The position numbers and the translations under genes are program-made. The notes beneath the pieces are model-generated. The model was not told where the DNA came from. It did not search any database and worked only from the letters and a program-made list of their open reading frames with translations. Below are positions 56,823 through 64,000 of a DNA stretch of 64,000 nt, piece after piece (position 1 is the stretch's first letter; each line of letters opens with the position of its first letter). Origin of the DNA: Pseudoxanthomonas indica (GTDB lineage: Bacteria > Pseudomonadota > Gammaproteobacteria > Xanthomonadales > Xanthomonadaceae). The stretch covers positions 1,240,001-1,304,000 of the forward strand of contig NZ_FUZV01000002.1 of the NCBI RefSeq assembly GCF_900167565.1. The letters run 5' to 3'.

Positions 56823-59087
56823 TCAGAACTCCGCCCATTCCCCTTCCGCGAAGGCGGGTTCGGAAGCAGCGCGGCGAGTTTTTGCTTGCGCAGGCACGGC
56901 TTTCGCCACGGCGGACGCTTTCGCTGCTTCGCGGCTGAAGCCGCTCCTACGGGTGGCGGGGGCGGTGTTCGATTCGCTGTCCAGTCGGAACACCGAGACG
57001 GCTTCGGCCAGGCCCTGTGCCTGTTCTTCCATCGAACGGGCGGCGGCGGAGGCTTCTTCCACCAGCGCGGCGTTCTGCTGGGTGGTCTCGTCCATCTGGG
57101 TGATGGTCTGGTTGACCTGTTCGATGCCGGCCGACTGTTCCTGGGAGGCTGCGGAAATCTCGGCCATGATGTCGGTTACGCGCTGTACCGAAGAGACAAT
57201 CTCGCCCATCGTGGTGCCGGCCTGATTGACCAGGCGCGAACCGTCGGCGACGCGATCCACCGAGGCTTCAATCAGCCCCTTGATTTCCTTGGCGGCGGTG
57301 GCCGAACGCTGCGCCAGCGTGCGCACTTCCGAGGCCACCACGGCAAAGCCGCGGCCCTGTTCGCCGGCACGCGCGGCTTCCACCGCGGCGTTCAAGGCCA
57401 GAATGTTGGTCTGGAACGAGATGCCGTCGATGACCGAGATGATCTCGCCAATCTTGCGCGAGGAACCTTCGATATCGCGCATGGTGTCGACCACTTCGCT
57501 GACCACCTGGCCGCCTTGCGAAGCAACCGTGGCGGCGCTGACCGCCAGCTGGTTGGCCTGCCGCGCCGAGTCGGCGTTCTGGCGCACGGTGGAGGTCAGT
57601 TCTTCCATCGAGGCGGCGGTTTCTTCCAGGTTGGCGGCCTGCTGCTCGGTGCGTTGCGACAGGTCGGCATTGCCGGAGGCGATTTCACCGGCGGCGGTGT
57701 TGATGGCCGAGGAGGCCTGCTGGATGCGGCCGACGATATCGGTCAGCTGGGCGACGGTGGCATTGGCGTCATCGCGCATGGCGGCGAACACGCCATGGAA
57801 ATCGCCTTCCATGCGTACCCGCAGATCGCCGCGGGCGATCGACTGCAACAGATCGGAGACCTGGCCGAGGTTGTGGTCGGTGGTCTGCATCAGCGTGTTG
57901 AGGCCGGCGACCATCTCGCGGAAGTCGTACTGGTAGCGATCCACCTCGCCACGCTGGCTGAAGTCGCCTGCGGCAGCGGCACCGGCCAGGCGCTTGATTT
58001 CGGCGTTGATGGCCGACAGGCTGGCCTTGACCGCATCCACGGTCTGGGTCATTGCGGCCTTCTCGCCCGGCAGGCGGGCGATGTCCGGGCTCAGGTCGCC
58101 GATGGAGTAGCGCTGCATGATCTGCAAAGCGTCCTGGATCGCGGCGATATGCGAACCGACCAGGGCGTTGGTCTCGCGCACCATGTGGCCGTACTCGCCG
58201 GGGAACTGGCTGTCGTCCATGCGGTAGCTGATGCTGCCCTCGTCATGGCGGCGCGCCATGTCGCGCTGCGCGCCAATCACCGACTGCAGCTTCTGCTGCA
58301 TGCCGCGCATGCTCACCAGCAGCTGGCCGGGTTCGTCGCGGAACTGTTCGCCGATGACGTTCTCCAGCTTGCCGGCGGCGATGGCTTCGGCCACGCCGGT
58401 GGCCTGCTTCAACGGCTCCACGATGCGCGTGCCGATGGTCCAGCTAAGCGCCAGCACGATGATCACCATCAGGCCACCGGCCAAGGTCATCACGCCGGTG
58501 AAGATCAGCGCCTGGTTCTGCACTTCGTCCATGTACACGCCGGTGGCGATCACCCAGCCCCAGGGCTTGAACGGGGCCACGTAGGCAACCTTGGGCACCG
58601 GATCTTCCACCCCCGGCTTGGCCCAGCTGTAGCGGATGTAGCCGCCGCCGGTGCGGGCGGTGTCCACGCTGTCCTGGAACAACGCCACGCCATCCGGGCT
58701 CAGGGTCTTGCCGATGTTCTGGCCGACCAGATCCTTGCGCATCGGGTGCATCAACATCACCGGCTGCATGTCGTGCACGTAGTAATAGTCCACGTCGCCG
58801 TTGCTGCGCATCTGCGACAGCGCCTTCAGGGCGTTCTCCTGCGCGGCGGCGGTGGGCAGCTCGCCGGATTTCTCCACCTCGGCGTAGTGGTTGAGGATGC
58901 CAAAGGCCTGCTCCACCTGCGCTTTCAGCGCGGCTTCGCGGGTTTCGTACAGGTCCAGGTACTGCATGCGCGCAGCGACGATCGACAACAGCACGATGCC
59001 GACGGCGATCAGCGCGGTCAGCAGGTTGAGCTTGCGGCGGACCGAGATGTTGGAGATGTGGCGGGACAGGGCGGCGAAAGGATTCAT
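56823..59087 (-). CDS. MCP with single-Cache sensor domain
   Basis: A 754-residue receptor: membrane helix 1 (about 20-40), periplasmic sCache-type domain ([24 protein letters not shown]), membrane helix 2 (about 200-222), HAMP units and a signalling domain almost identical to those of its neighbours. It ends EWAEF, the CheR tether. A REP-like palindrome inside the gene adds RRSGFSREA to the linker before the tail. Ligand unknown; sCache domains often bind small organic acids. Confidence 0.95.
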   Translation of the reverse strand: MNPFAALSRHISNISVRRKLNLLTALIAVGIVLLSIVAARMQYLDLYETREAALKAQVEQAFGILNHYAEVEKSGELPTAAAQENALKALSQMRSNGDVDYYYVHDMQPVMLMHPMRKDLVGQNIGKTLSPDGVALFQDSVDTARTGGGYIRYSWAKPGVEDPVPKVAYVAPFKPWGWVIATGVYMDEVQNQALIFTGVMTLAGGLMVIIVLALSWTIGTRIVEPLKQATGVAEAIAAGKLENVIGEQFRDEPGQLLVSMRGMQQKLQSVIGAQRDMARRHDEGSISYRMDDSQFPGEYGHMVRETNALVGSHIAAIQDALQIMQRYSIGDLSPDIARLPGEKAAMTQTVDAVKASLSAINAEIKRLAGAAAAGDFSQRGEVDRYQYDFREMVAGLNTLMQTTDHNLGQVSDLLQSIARGDLRVRMEGDFHGVFAAMRDDANATVAQLTDIVGRIQQASSAINTAAGEIASGNADLSQRTEQQAANLEETAASMEELTSTVRQNADSARQANQLAVSAATVASQGGQVVSEVVDTMRDIEGSSRKIGEIISVIDGISFQTNILALNAAVEAARAGEQGRGFAVVASEVRTLAQRSATAAKEIKGLIEASVDRVADGSRLVNQAGTTMGEIVSSVQRVTDIMAEISAASQEQSAGIEQVNQTITQMDETTQQNAALVEEASAAARSMEEQAQGLAEAVSVFRLDSESNTAPATRRSGFSREAAKASAVAKAVPAQAKTRRAASEPAFAEGEWAEF
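56931..56950. repeat. REP-like palindrome inside an MCP gene
   Basis: On the minus strand GTAGGAGCGGCTTCAGCCGC, read in frame as RRSGFSR. Confidence 0.85.
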
Positions 59088-59150
59088 GGTGACTGACTGC
59101 TGGGTACTGGAAGGCTGCTGCGATGGAGGAATGTGCTTGCTTCGATAGCG

Positions 59151-59177
59151 CTATCGGCGGTCGCGACCGTGGATTGA
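59151..59177 (-). promoter_or_regulatory. Sigma-28-type promoter of the sCache MCP gene
   Basis: TCAA-N15-GCCGATAG on the minus strand. Confidence 0.7.
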
Positions 59178-59188
59178 GCGGGCAATGG

Positions 59189-59209
59189 TCGTAGGGGCTG
59201 CCCTGACAC
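59189..59209. repeat. REP-like element between cheW and an MCP gene
   Basis: Begins TCGTAGGGGCTGCCCTGACAC; related to the copy at 46,501. Confidence 0.55.
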
Positions 59210-59318
59210 GCAGACCCGGCTGACCGCGGCGCGCGCGCGCCAACGCAAGGCAGGCGGGCGCCTCCCTTGCGCAGGTGTGTCCGGGTTTGGCGACGCGACC
59301 AGGCCGCGCCGGCGTGGC

Positions 59319-59795
59319 TCAGGCGGCTACGGCGTCAAGCGCGTGGTTGGTCAGGTCGGCGCTGTTGATCAGCGTTTCGATGTCCAACAGGATCAGCATG
59401 CGCTCGTCGACCGTGCCGATGCCCGAGATGAAGCGGGTATCGACGCTGGCGCCGAATTCCGGGGTCGGGCGGATCTGTTCGGCATTGAGCGGGATCACGT
59501 CGGACACGCTGTCCACCACGATGCCGACCACGCGGTCTTCCACGTTCAGCACGATCATCACGGTGAACGCGTCGTAGCGCGCGTCCTTCAGGCGCAGCTT
59601 CAGGCGCAGATCAATCACCGGCACGATGGTGCCGCGCAGGTTGATCACGCCCTTGATGTATTCGGGGGCGTCGGGCAGGCGGGTCACGGCGTCGTAGCCG
59701 CGGATTTCCTGCACCTTCAGGATGTCCACGCCGTACTGCTCTTCGCCCAGCGTGAAGCTGAGGAATTCGCCGGCCGTGGTCTTGTTGTCGCTCAT
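59319..59795 (-). CDS. cheW: CheW, chemotaxis coupling protein
   Basis: A 158-residue single-domain CheW: FTLGEEQYGVDILKVQEIRGY, GVINLRGTIVPVIDLRL, VVDSVSDVIPL. ATG 59795 (MSDNKTT) has GGAG 8 nt upstream; the upstream frame extension is not needed. It bridges MCPs to CheA, which lies outside the window. A perfectly spaced sigma-28 promoter precedes it. Confidence 0.96.
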   Translation of the reverse strand: MSDNKTTAGEFLSFTLGEEQYGVDILKVQEIRGYDAVTRLPDAPEYIKGVINLRGTIVPVIDLRLKLRLKDARYDAFTVMIVLNVEDRVVGIVVDSVSDVIPLNAEQIRPTPEFGASVDTRFISGIGTVDERMLILLDIETLINSADLTNHALDAVAA

Positions 59796-59849
59796 TCGCT
59801 TGCTCCAGGGGGTGGCTGGTGGCGCCATGGGGGCGCCGGGTCGCTAGAA

Positions 59850-59876
59850 ATATCGGCCTGGCCAGGGGGTTCTTTA
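59850..59876 (-). promoter_or_regulatory. Sigma-28 promoter of cheW
   Basis: TAAA-N15-GCCGATAT on the minus strand. Confidence 0.85.
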
Positions 59877-59908
59877 GGCGCCGATTCGTGCCCGCAGGGG
59901 CCGTGCTC

Positions 59909-60691
59909 TCAGCCGACCCCGCGCTCGCGGGCACTGCGCAGGCGTTCCATCCGGAAGATGTAGCGCTGGATCACTGCATCGGCGCCGCGCGGCAGGTCGG
60001 TGAACTGGCAGCCGGCACGCAGGCTCTCGCGGCCATTGGGCTGGCTCTGGCGGAACACGTTCTTGACCATCAGACGCACGCTCAGCGCGTCGCCCTCGGG
60101 CATCAACAGGCGGCAGTCGGCGTATTCGCGGTAGGGCCGGAACTCGGGCCGATCGGCCGGCACTTCCACCGCAATCCCGCCGCCGCTGATGTCCAGCACG
60201 CGGAACTCGACGCGCTTGACCTCTTCCTCGCCCACATGGAACGGAATCAGGCAGCGCACCGGCTGGGCCACCGGCACGCGCAGGCGGAAGAACTCGCGCC
60301 GCTGCAGGCGCATCAGGCGATCCGGGATGGGCGCGCGGAAGGCCACCTGGCCATCGAGCTGGGTGCGCTGGCAATCGCTGAGGGAAAACTGCACGTGCAC
60401 CCGCTCCAGCTGCGCCACACAGACCACCAGCTGGCCTGCTTCCTCGATGCCGCGGTTGATGGAGTCGCTGGCGCTGCCGTCGAACAGCAGGCTGCCATCG
60501 TCTTCGTCCACGCTGATCAGCGCGGTCGGAAAGGTCAGCCCGCGCGTGCTCAGGTGCCCGCTGATCAAGGCGCGCTTGTCGATCAGCTGCTGCAGCACCT
60601 GGCGGATGTCGCGCGGATGCCGCAGGAGGTATTTTTCCTGCTCGTCGAACCGCACCGGTTCGGTGGCCGCGGTTTCGGTCTGGTCGGACAT
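59909..60691 (-). CDS. ycgR: YcgR-type PilZ flagellar brake protein
   Basis: A 260-residue c-di-GMP receptor with an N-terminal YcgR/PilZN domain (residues 15-125) and a C-terminal PilZ domain. The c-di-GMP motifs are RRxxxR at R131, R132 and R136 (QRREFFRLRVP) and DxSxxG at 167-172 (DISGGG). With c-di-GMP bound such proteins act on the flagellar motor to slow swimming, the likely link between the cyclases of this window and motility. Confidence 0.93.
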   Translation of the reverse strand: MSDQTETAATEPVRFDEQEKYLLRHPRDIRQVLQQLIDKRALISGHLSTRGLTFPTALISVDEDDGSLLFDGSASDSINRGIEEAGQLVVCVAQLERVHVQFSLSDCQRTQLDGQVAFRAPIPDRLMRLQRREFFRLRVPVAQPVRCLIPFHVGEEEVKRVEFRVLDISGGGIAVEVPADRPEFRPYREYADCRLLMPEGDALSVRLMVKNVFRQSQPNGRESLRAGCQFTDLPRGADAVIQRYIFRMERLRSARERGVG

Positions 60692-60745
60692 ACGGTCTTC
60701 GTGGACAAAGGGGCCTGGCCCCGCGCGTGCGGGGCGTACATCGAT

Positions 60746-60772
60746 ATATCGAACCGCGTCACGGAATCTTTA
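60746..60772 (-). promoter_or_regulatory. Weaker sigma-28-type promoter of ycgR
   Basis: TAAA-N15-TTCGATAT on the minus strand; spacing is right but two -10 bases differ from GCCGAT. Confidence 0.5.
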
Positions 60773-60812
60773 ATACGGATGGCGGACGAACGCAGGTCGG
60801 CGCCGTAGAACC

Positions 60813-60886
60813 GAAAACAGGGGTCAGAGCAGGTTTTTCAGCGGGACGATGCCGACCGCCGGAAATGGTGCTCTGACCCCCGTTTC
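60813..60886. repeat. GGGGTCAGAG inverted-repeat element, copy 1
   Basis: Arms GAAAACAGGGGTCAGAGCA (60813-60831) and TGCTCTGACCCCCGTTTC (60869-60886) around a 37-nt centre. It ends 5 bp before the stop codon of the adjacent MCP gene. Confidence 0.85.
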
Positions 60887-60891
60887 CACGA

Positions 60892-63561
60892 CTAGAACTC
60901 AGCCCACTCACCCTCCGCCAATGCCGCCTCCGTCTTGTGTGTGCGGGCGGATGCAGCCGGGCGGCCAGCCAGGGCCGGTCTGGTGGATGCTGATGCACGG
61001 GGTCTGGCTGCCGATCGGGTCGCGCCAGTCCGCTCCTGCCGGGCAGCGACCACAGTCGTTTTGCCGCGCGTATCGAGCACGAACACGTCGACCGCTTCGC
61101 TCAGCGAGCGTGCCTGTTCTTCCATCGAACGGGCGGCGGCGGAGGCTTCTTCCACCAGCGCGGCGTTCTGCTGGGTGGTCTCGTCCATCTGGGTGATGGT
61201 CTGGTTGACCTGTTCGATGCCGGCCGACTGTTCCTGCGAAGCCGCGGAAATCTCGGCCATGATGTCGGTGACCCGCTGCACCGAGGTGACGATATCGCCC
61301 ATCGTGGTACCGGCCTGGTTGACCAGGCGCGAGCCATCGGCCACGCGGCTGACCGAGGCCTCGATCAATCCCTTGATTTCCTTGGCGGCGGTGGCCGAAC
61401 GCTGCGCCAGCGTGCGCACTTCCGAGGCGACCACGGCAAAACCGCGGCCCTGTTCGCCGGCGCGCGCCGCTTCCACGGCAGCGTTCAAGGCCAGGATGTT
61501 GGTCTGGAACGAGATGCCGTCGATGACCGAGATGATCTCGGCAATCTTGCGCGACGAACCTTCGATGTCGCGCATCGTGTCAACGACATCGCTGACCACC
61601 TGGCCGCCCTGCGAAGCGACCGTGGCGGCGCTGACCGCCAACTGGTTGGCCTGCCGCGCCGAGTCGGCGTTCTGGCGCACGGTGGAGGTCAGTTCCTCCA
61701 TCGAGGCGGCGGTTTCTTCCAGGTTGGCGGCCTGCTGTTCGGTGCGGCGCGCCAGATCGGCGTTGCCCGAGGCAATCTCGCCGGCGGCGGTGTTGATGGC
61801 CGAGGAGGCCTGCTGGATGCTGCCGACGATGTCGGTCAACTGCATCACGGTGGCGTTGGCGTCATCGCGCATGGAGGCAAACACGCCGTGGAAATCGCCC
61901 TGCATGCGCGCGGTCAGATCACCGCGGGCGATGGCCTTCAACAGCGTGGAGACTTCCGACAGGTTCTCGTCGGTGGTTTCCATCAGCCCGTTCAAGCCGG
62001 CCACCATTTCGCGGAAGTCGTACTGGTAGCCTTCGACGTCGCCGCGCTGGCTGAAATCGCCCGCGGCGGCAGCGCCCGCCAGGCGCTTGATCTCGCTATT
62101 GACCGCCGACAGGCTGGCCTTGGTCGCGTCCATGGCCTGGGTAATCACCGCCTTCTCGCCGGGCAGGCGATCCATGTCCACCGACAGATCACCAATCGCG
62201 TAGCGGCGCATCACCTCCACCACGCGCATTTTCACCCCGATGTGCTGCGCGACCAGCGCATTGGTTTCGCGCACCATGCGGCCGTACTCGCCGGGGAACG
62301 CGGCATCGTCGATGCGGAAGCTGATGGCGCCCTGGTCGTGCTGCACCGCCATTTCGCCGAGCGAAGCGAGCAGCGACTGGATCTTGGCCTGCATGCGCTG
62401 CATGGCGCCCATCAGGTTGCCCATTTCATCCTGGCTGCGATGGAGGATGCGATGGTCTAGCTTGCCCTCGGCAATGGCGTCGGAGACGCGCACGGCTTCG
62501 GCCAGCGGTTGCAATACCTGCCGGCGCACCAGCACATACAACGCGGCACACAGCACGGCGGCGGCGACCATGCCGACCAGCAGGATGGTCCACAGCAGCG
62601 TGCGGGCCTGCGCCATCACCACGGCCGTCGGCACGACCACGCCGAGCGCGAAGCGCTGTTCGGCGCGGCCGATCTTCAACGGCACATACGCTTCGACCAT
62701 GTCCGCATCGGACTGGGCGTCGTGCACTTCGCGGAATACGGTCTGATCCTTGCCCACCTGCGCCAGCACCGCGCGGGTATCGGCGTCTTCCAGCTTGCTG
62801 CCAACCTTGCTGGCATCGCGATCGGCGACCACGGTGCCGGCTGGCGAGAGCAGGCGCACATAGCCTGCGCCGAGCGGGCGCAGCTTGGAGATGGATTCCT
62901 GCAACGATTTCAGGGCCACATCGATGGTGACCACACCGAGGAATTTGCCATCCTCCACCATCGGCGTGGCCATGGTGGTCATCAGGATTTTCTGTCCGCC
63001 AATCTCGTAGGTATACGGATCGATCACGATCGGTTGTTTGAGCTTGCGTGGCAGCACATACCAGTCACCGTTGCCGGGCACTTCGTAATCGCGCAGCGGC
63101 TCCTGCATCGGCTGGCCGTTGCTCCAGGCCCAGTAGCTCATGAAGCGGCCGGTGGCGTCGTGGCCTTCGGCATCGATGAACTCGGCGTCCTTGCCGTCGT
63201 AGGCCTGGGTTTCCCAGATGGTGCCTACGCCGGTCCACTCGGGATGGGCGACGAGTTGGTTGTGCATCAGCATGCTGGCGCGCTTACGTTCCAGGCCGCC
63301 ATCGGCGCGCTGGGTCAGCAGGGCGTTCGCCAGTGCGTCGTTGGTATCGAAGGCGCGGGTGAGGTCGCTCGAGATGCGTGCGGCTTCCAGCTGGGCCAGG
63401 TTTTCCAGGCTGCCGTGGGCGCTTTCCATTAGCGCGTTGCTGCTCCTTATGTAGGTAATCCCTGCGGTGGCGCCGAACGCCAGGACCGCGATGACGGCGG
63501 TGCCTGCCATCAGGCGGGTGGCGATGCTTCTGGAGAACAGGTGGCTGAAAGAACGAATCAT
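60892..63561 (-). CDS. MCP with double-Cache sensor domain
   Basis: A receptor of about 889 residues starting at ATG 63561 ([12 protein letters not shown]). Membrane helix 1 (about 16-36), a large periplasmic dCache_1-type domain ([49 protein letters not shown]), membrane helix 2 (about 312-335), HAMP units and the shared signalling domain follow. Tail EWAEF. Ligand unknown; dCache_1 domains often bind amino acids. The gene is flanked by two copies of a GGGGTCAGAG inverted repeat. Confidence 0.95.
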   Translation of the reverse strand: MIRSFSHLFSRSIATRLMAGTAVIAVLAFGATAGITYIRSSNALMESAHGSLENLAQLEAARISSDLTRAFDTNDALANALLTQRADGGLERKRASMLMHNQLVAHPEWTGVGTIWETQAYDGKDAEFIDAEGHDATGRFMSYWAWSNGQPMQEPLRDYEVPGNGDWYVLPRKLKQPIVIDPYTYEIGGQKILMTTMATPMVEDGKFLGVVTIDVALKSLQESISKLRPLGAGYVRLLSPAGTVVADRDASKVGSKLEDADTRAVLAQVGKDQTVFREVHDAQSDADMVEAYVPLKIGRAEQRFALGVVVPTAVVMAQARTLLWTILLVGMVAAAVLCAALYVLVRRQVLQPLAEAVRVSDAIAEGKLDHRILHRSQDEMGNLMGAMQRMQAKIQSLLASLGEMAVQHDQGAISFRIDDAAFPGEYGRMVRETNALVAQHIGVKMRVVEVMRRYAIGDLSVDMDRLPGEKAVITQAMDATKASLSAVNSEIKRLAGAAAAGDFSQRGDVEGYQYDFREMVAGLNGLMETTDENLSEVSTLLKAIARGDLTARMQGDFHGVFASMRDDANATVMQLTDIVGSIQQASSAINTAAGEIASGNADLARRTEQQAANLEETAASMEELTSTVRQNADSARQANQLAVSAATVASQGGQVVSDVVDTMRDIEGSSRKIAEIISVIDGISFQTNILALNAAVEAARAGEQGRGFAVVASEVRTLAQRSATAAKEIKGLIEASVSRVADGSRLVNQAGTTMGDIVTSVQRVTDIMAEISAASQEQSAGIEQVNQTITQMDETTQQNAALVEEASAAARSMEEQARSLSEAVDVFVLDTRGKTTVVAARQERTGATRSAARPRASASTRPALAGRPAASARTHKTEAALAEGEWAEF

Positions 63562-63618
63562 GTTGGCTGCCTGATTGGGAGTGACGTGGCCAGGCCGGTG
63601 AGGCGGTCTGCCCAATCG

Positions 63619-63645
63619 TCATCGGCAGTTGCGGAGCAGAAGTGA
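63619..63645 (-). promoter_or_regulatory. Weak sigma-28-type promoter of the dCache MCP gene
   Basis: TCAC-N15-GCCGATGA on the minus strand. Confidence 0.45.
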
Positions 63646-63724
63646 GGGGGTGTGAGCGGCCAGATGCTCTTTGCGTGACGTTGCGCACGTTGTGGGGTGG
63701 GGGAGGCCTTTTGCTCGTTCGTAC

Positions 63725-63796
63725 AACCGGGGTCAGAGTACGTTTTCTCAGTCAAGCGCTTGCGCATGGTCGCAATGGTGCTCTGACCCCGGTTTT
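63725..63796. repeat. GGGGTCAGAG inverted-repeat element, copy 2
   Basis: Perfect arms AACCGGGGTCAGAG (63725-63738) and CTCTGACCCCGGTT (63781-63794). The centre keeps GGT-rich positions and AATGGTG of copy 1, so the two are homologous. Confidence 0.88.
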
Positions 63797-63805
63797 CAGA
63801 CTTCC

Positions 63806-63842
63806 CAAAAGAAGAAGCCGGCCCCAGGGAGACCGGCTTCTT
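63806..63842 (-). terminator. Terminator of the truncated MCP gene
   Basis: Ten-bp stem AAGAAGCCGG/CCGGCTTCTT with an 11-nt loop, followed on the minus strand by TTTT. Confidence 0.8.
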
Positions 63843-63864
63843 CAAGCAGCAGGAGAGAAAGGGC

Positions 63865-64000
63865 TTAAAACTCGGCCCACTCTCCCTCGGCCATGGCCGG
63901 TTCCGGCTTGGCAGCCTTGCGGGCCACCGGACGTGCGGCGGCGGGCTTGGCCGGCGACTTGGCGGAAGCAAAGCTGGTCGGTGCCGATACCGCCACCGAC
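63865..64000 (-). CDS. MCP, C-terminal end only (cut by the window edge)
   Basis: The last 44 codons and TAA of another receptor; the rest lies beyond position 64000. The Ala/Pro/Lys-rich linker ends in AEGEWAEF, the same CheR tether as the two preceding MCPs, so this is a fourth member of the tandem receptor array. Confidence 0.88.
   Translation of the reverse strand, partial: SVAVSAPTSFASAKSPAKPAAARPVARKAAKPEPAMAEGEWAEF

Overview
The window looks like a piece of chromosome from a motile, high-GC gammaproteobacterium of the Xanthomonadales/Lysobacteraceae (Lysobacter, Pseudoxanthomonas or Luteimonas type). The reasons are the flagellar order flgN-flgM-flgA-cheV-flgBCDEFGHIJKL, the many long MCPs with WxxF tails, REP-like GTAGGAG palindromes and uniformly high GC. 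The genus is an inference; no rRNA is present.

Layout. 1-4.8 kb: small secreted proteins, a transglutaminase-like/TPR protein, a YjaB-type acetyltransferase and an M1 aminopeptidase. 4.9-10.2 kb: the most interesting locus, a split borosin RiPP system. It has one SonM-like alpha-N-methyltransferase and two SonA-like precursor peptides, and each precursor is followed by its own TPR-transmembrane-GGDEF diguanylate cyclase (order M-A1-DGC1-A2-DGC2). 10.3-21.9 kb: RidA, tRNA-Val(CAC), hemerythrin, aldo/keto reductase, nucleoside deoxyribosyltransferase-like protein, a KaiC-like ATPase overlapping a hybrid histidine kinase, an MrfA/MrfB-like helicase-nuclease pair, a GST and an HDOD protein. 21.9-27.7 kb: a complete-looking polyprenyl-phosphoryl-D-arabinofuranose set (DprP-, phosphatase-, DprE1- and DprE2-like) with a GtrA-like protein and a large GT-C-like membrane protein, directly beside flgL.

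27.7-41.2 kb: flagellar hook/basal-body operon flgB-flgL on the minus strand, cheV, and flgA, flgM, flgN on the plus strand. 41.3-64 kb: signalling genes. These are two histidine kinases, a GGDEF-EAL-REC protein with a degenerate EAL site, cheB/cheD/cheR, five MCPs (the last cut by the window end), cheW, a YcgR-type PilZ flagellar brake, and a coupled GGDEF plus PAS-GGDEF-EAL pair.

Regulation can be read from the DNA. Ten sites fit a sigma-28 (FliA) promoter of the form T(A/C)AA-N15-GCCGAT, two of them in tandem before flgM. Three sites fit sigma-54 promoters before flgB, flgG and flgA. Together they show a classical flagellar cascade: sigma-54 for hook and basal body, FliA/FlgM for chemotaxis and c-di-GMP output. 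The cheV promoter would give an almost leaderless mRNA.

Unexplained structure: at 52.1-52.4 kb two inverted copies of a 51-nt core (47/51 identical) sit inside hairpin arms that are unrelated in sequence yet each self-complementary. A second repeat family (GGGGTCAGAG inverted repeats) flanks one MCP gene, and REP-like palindromes lie inside two coding regions.
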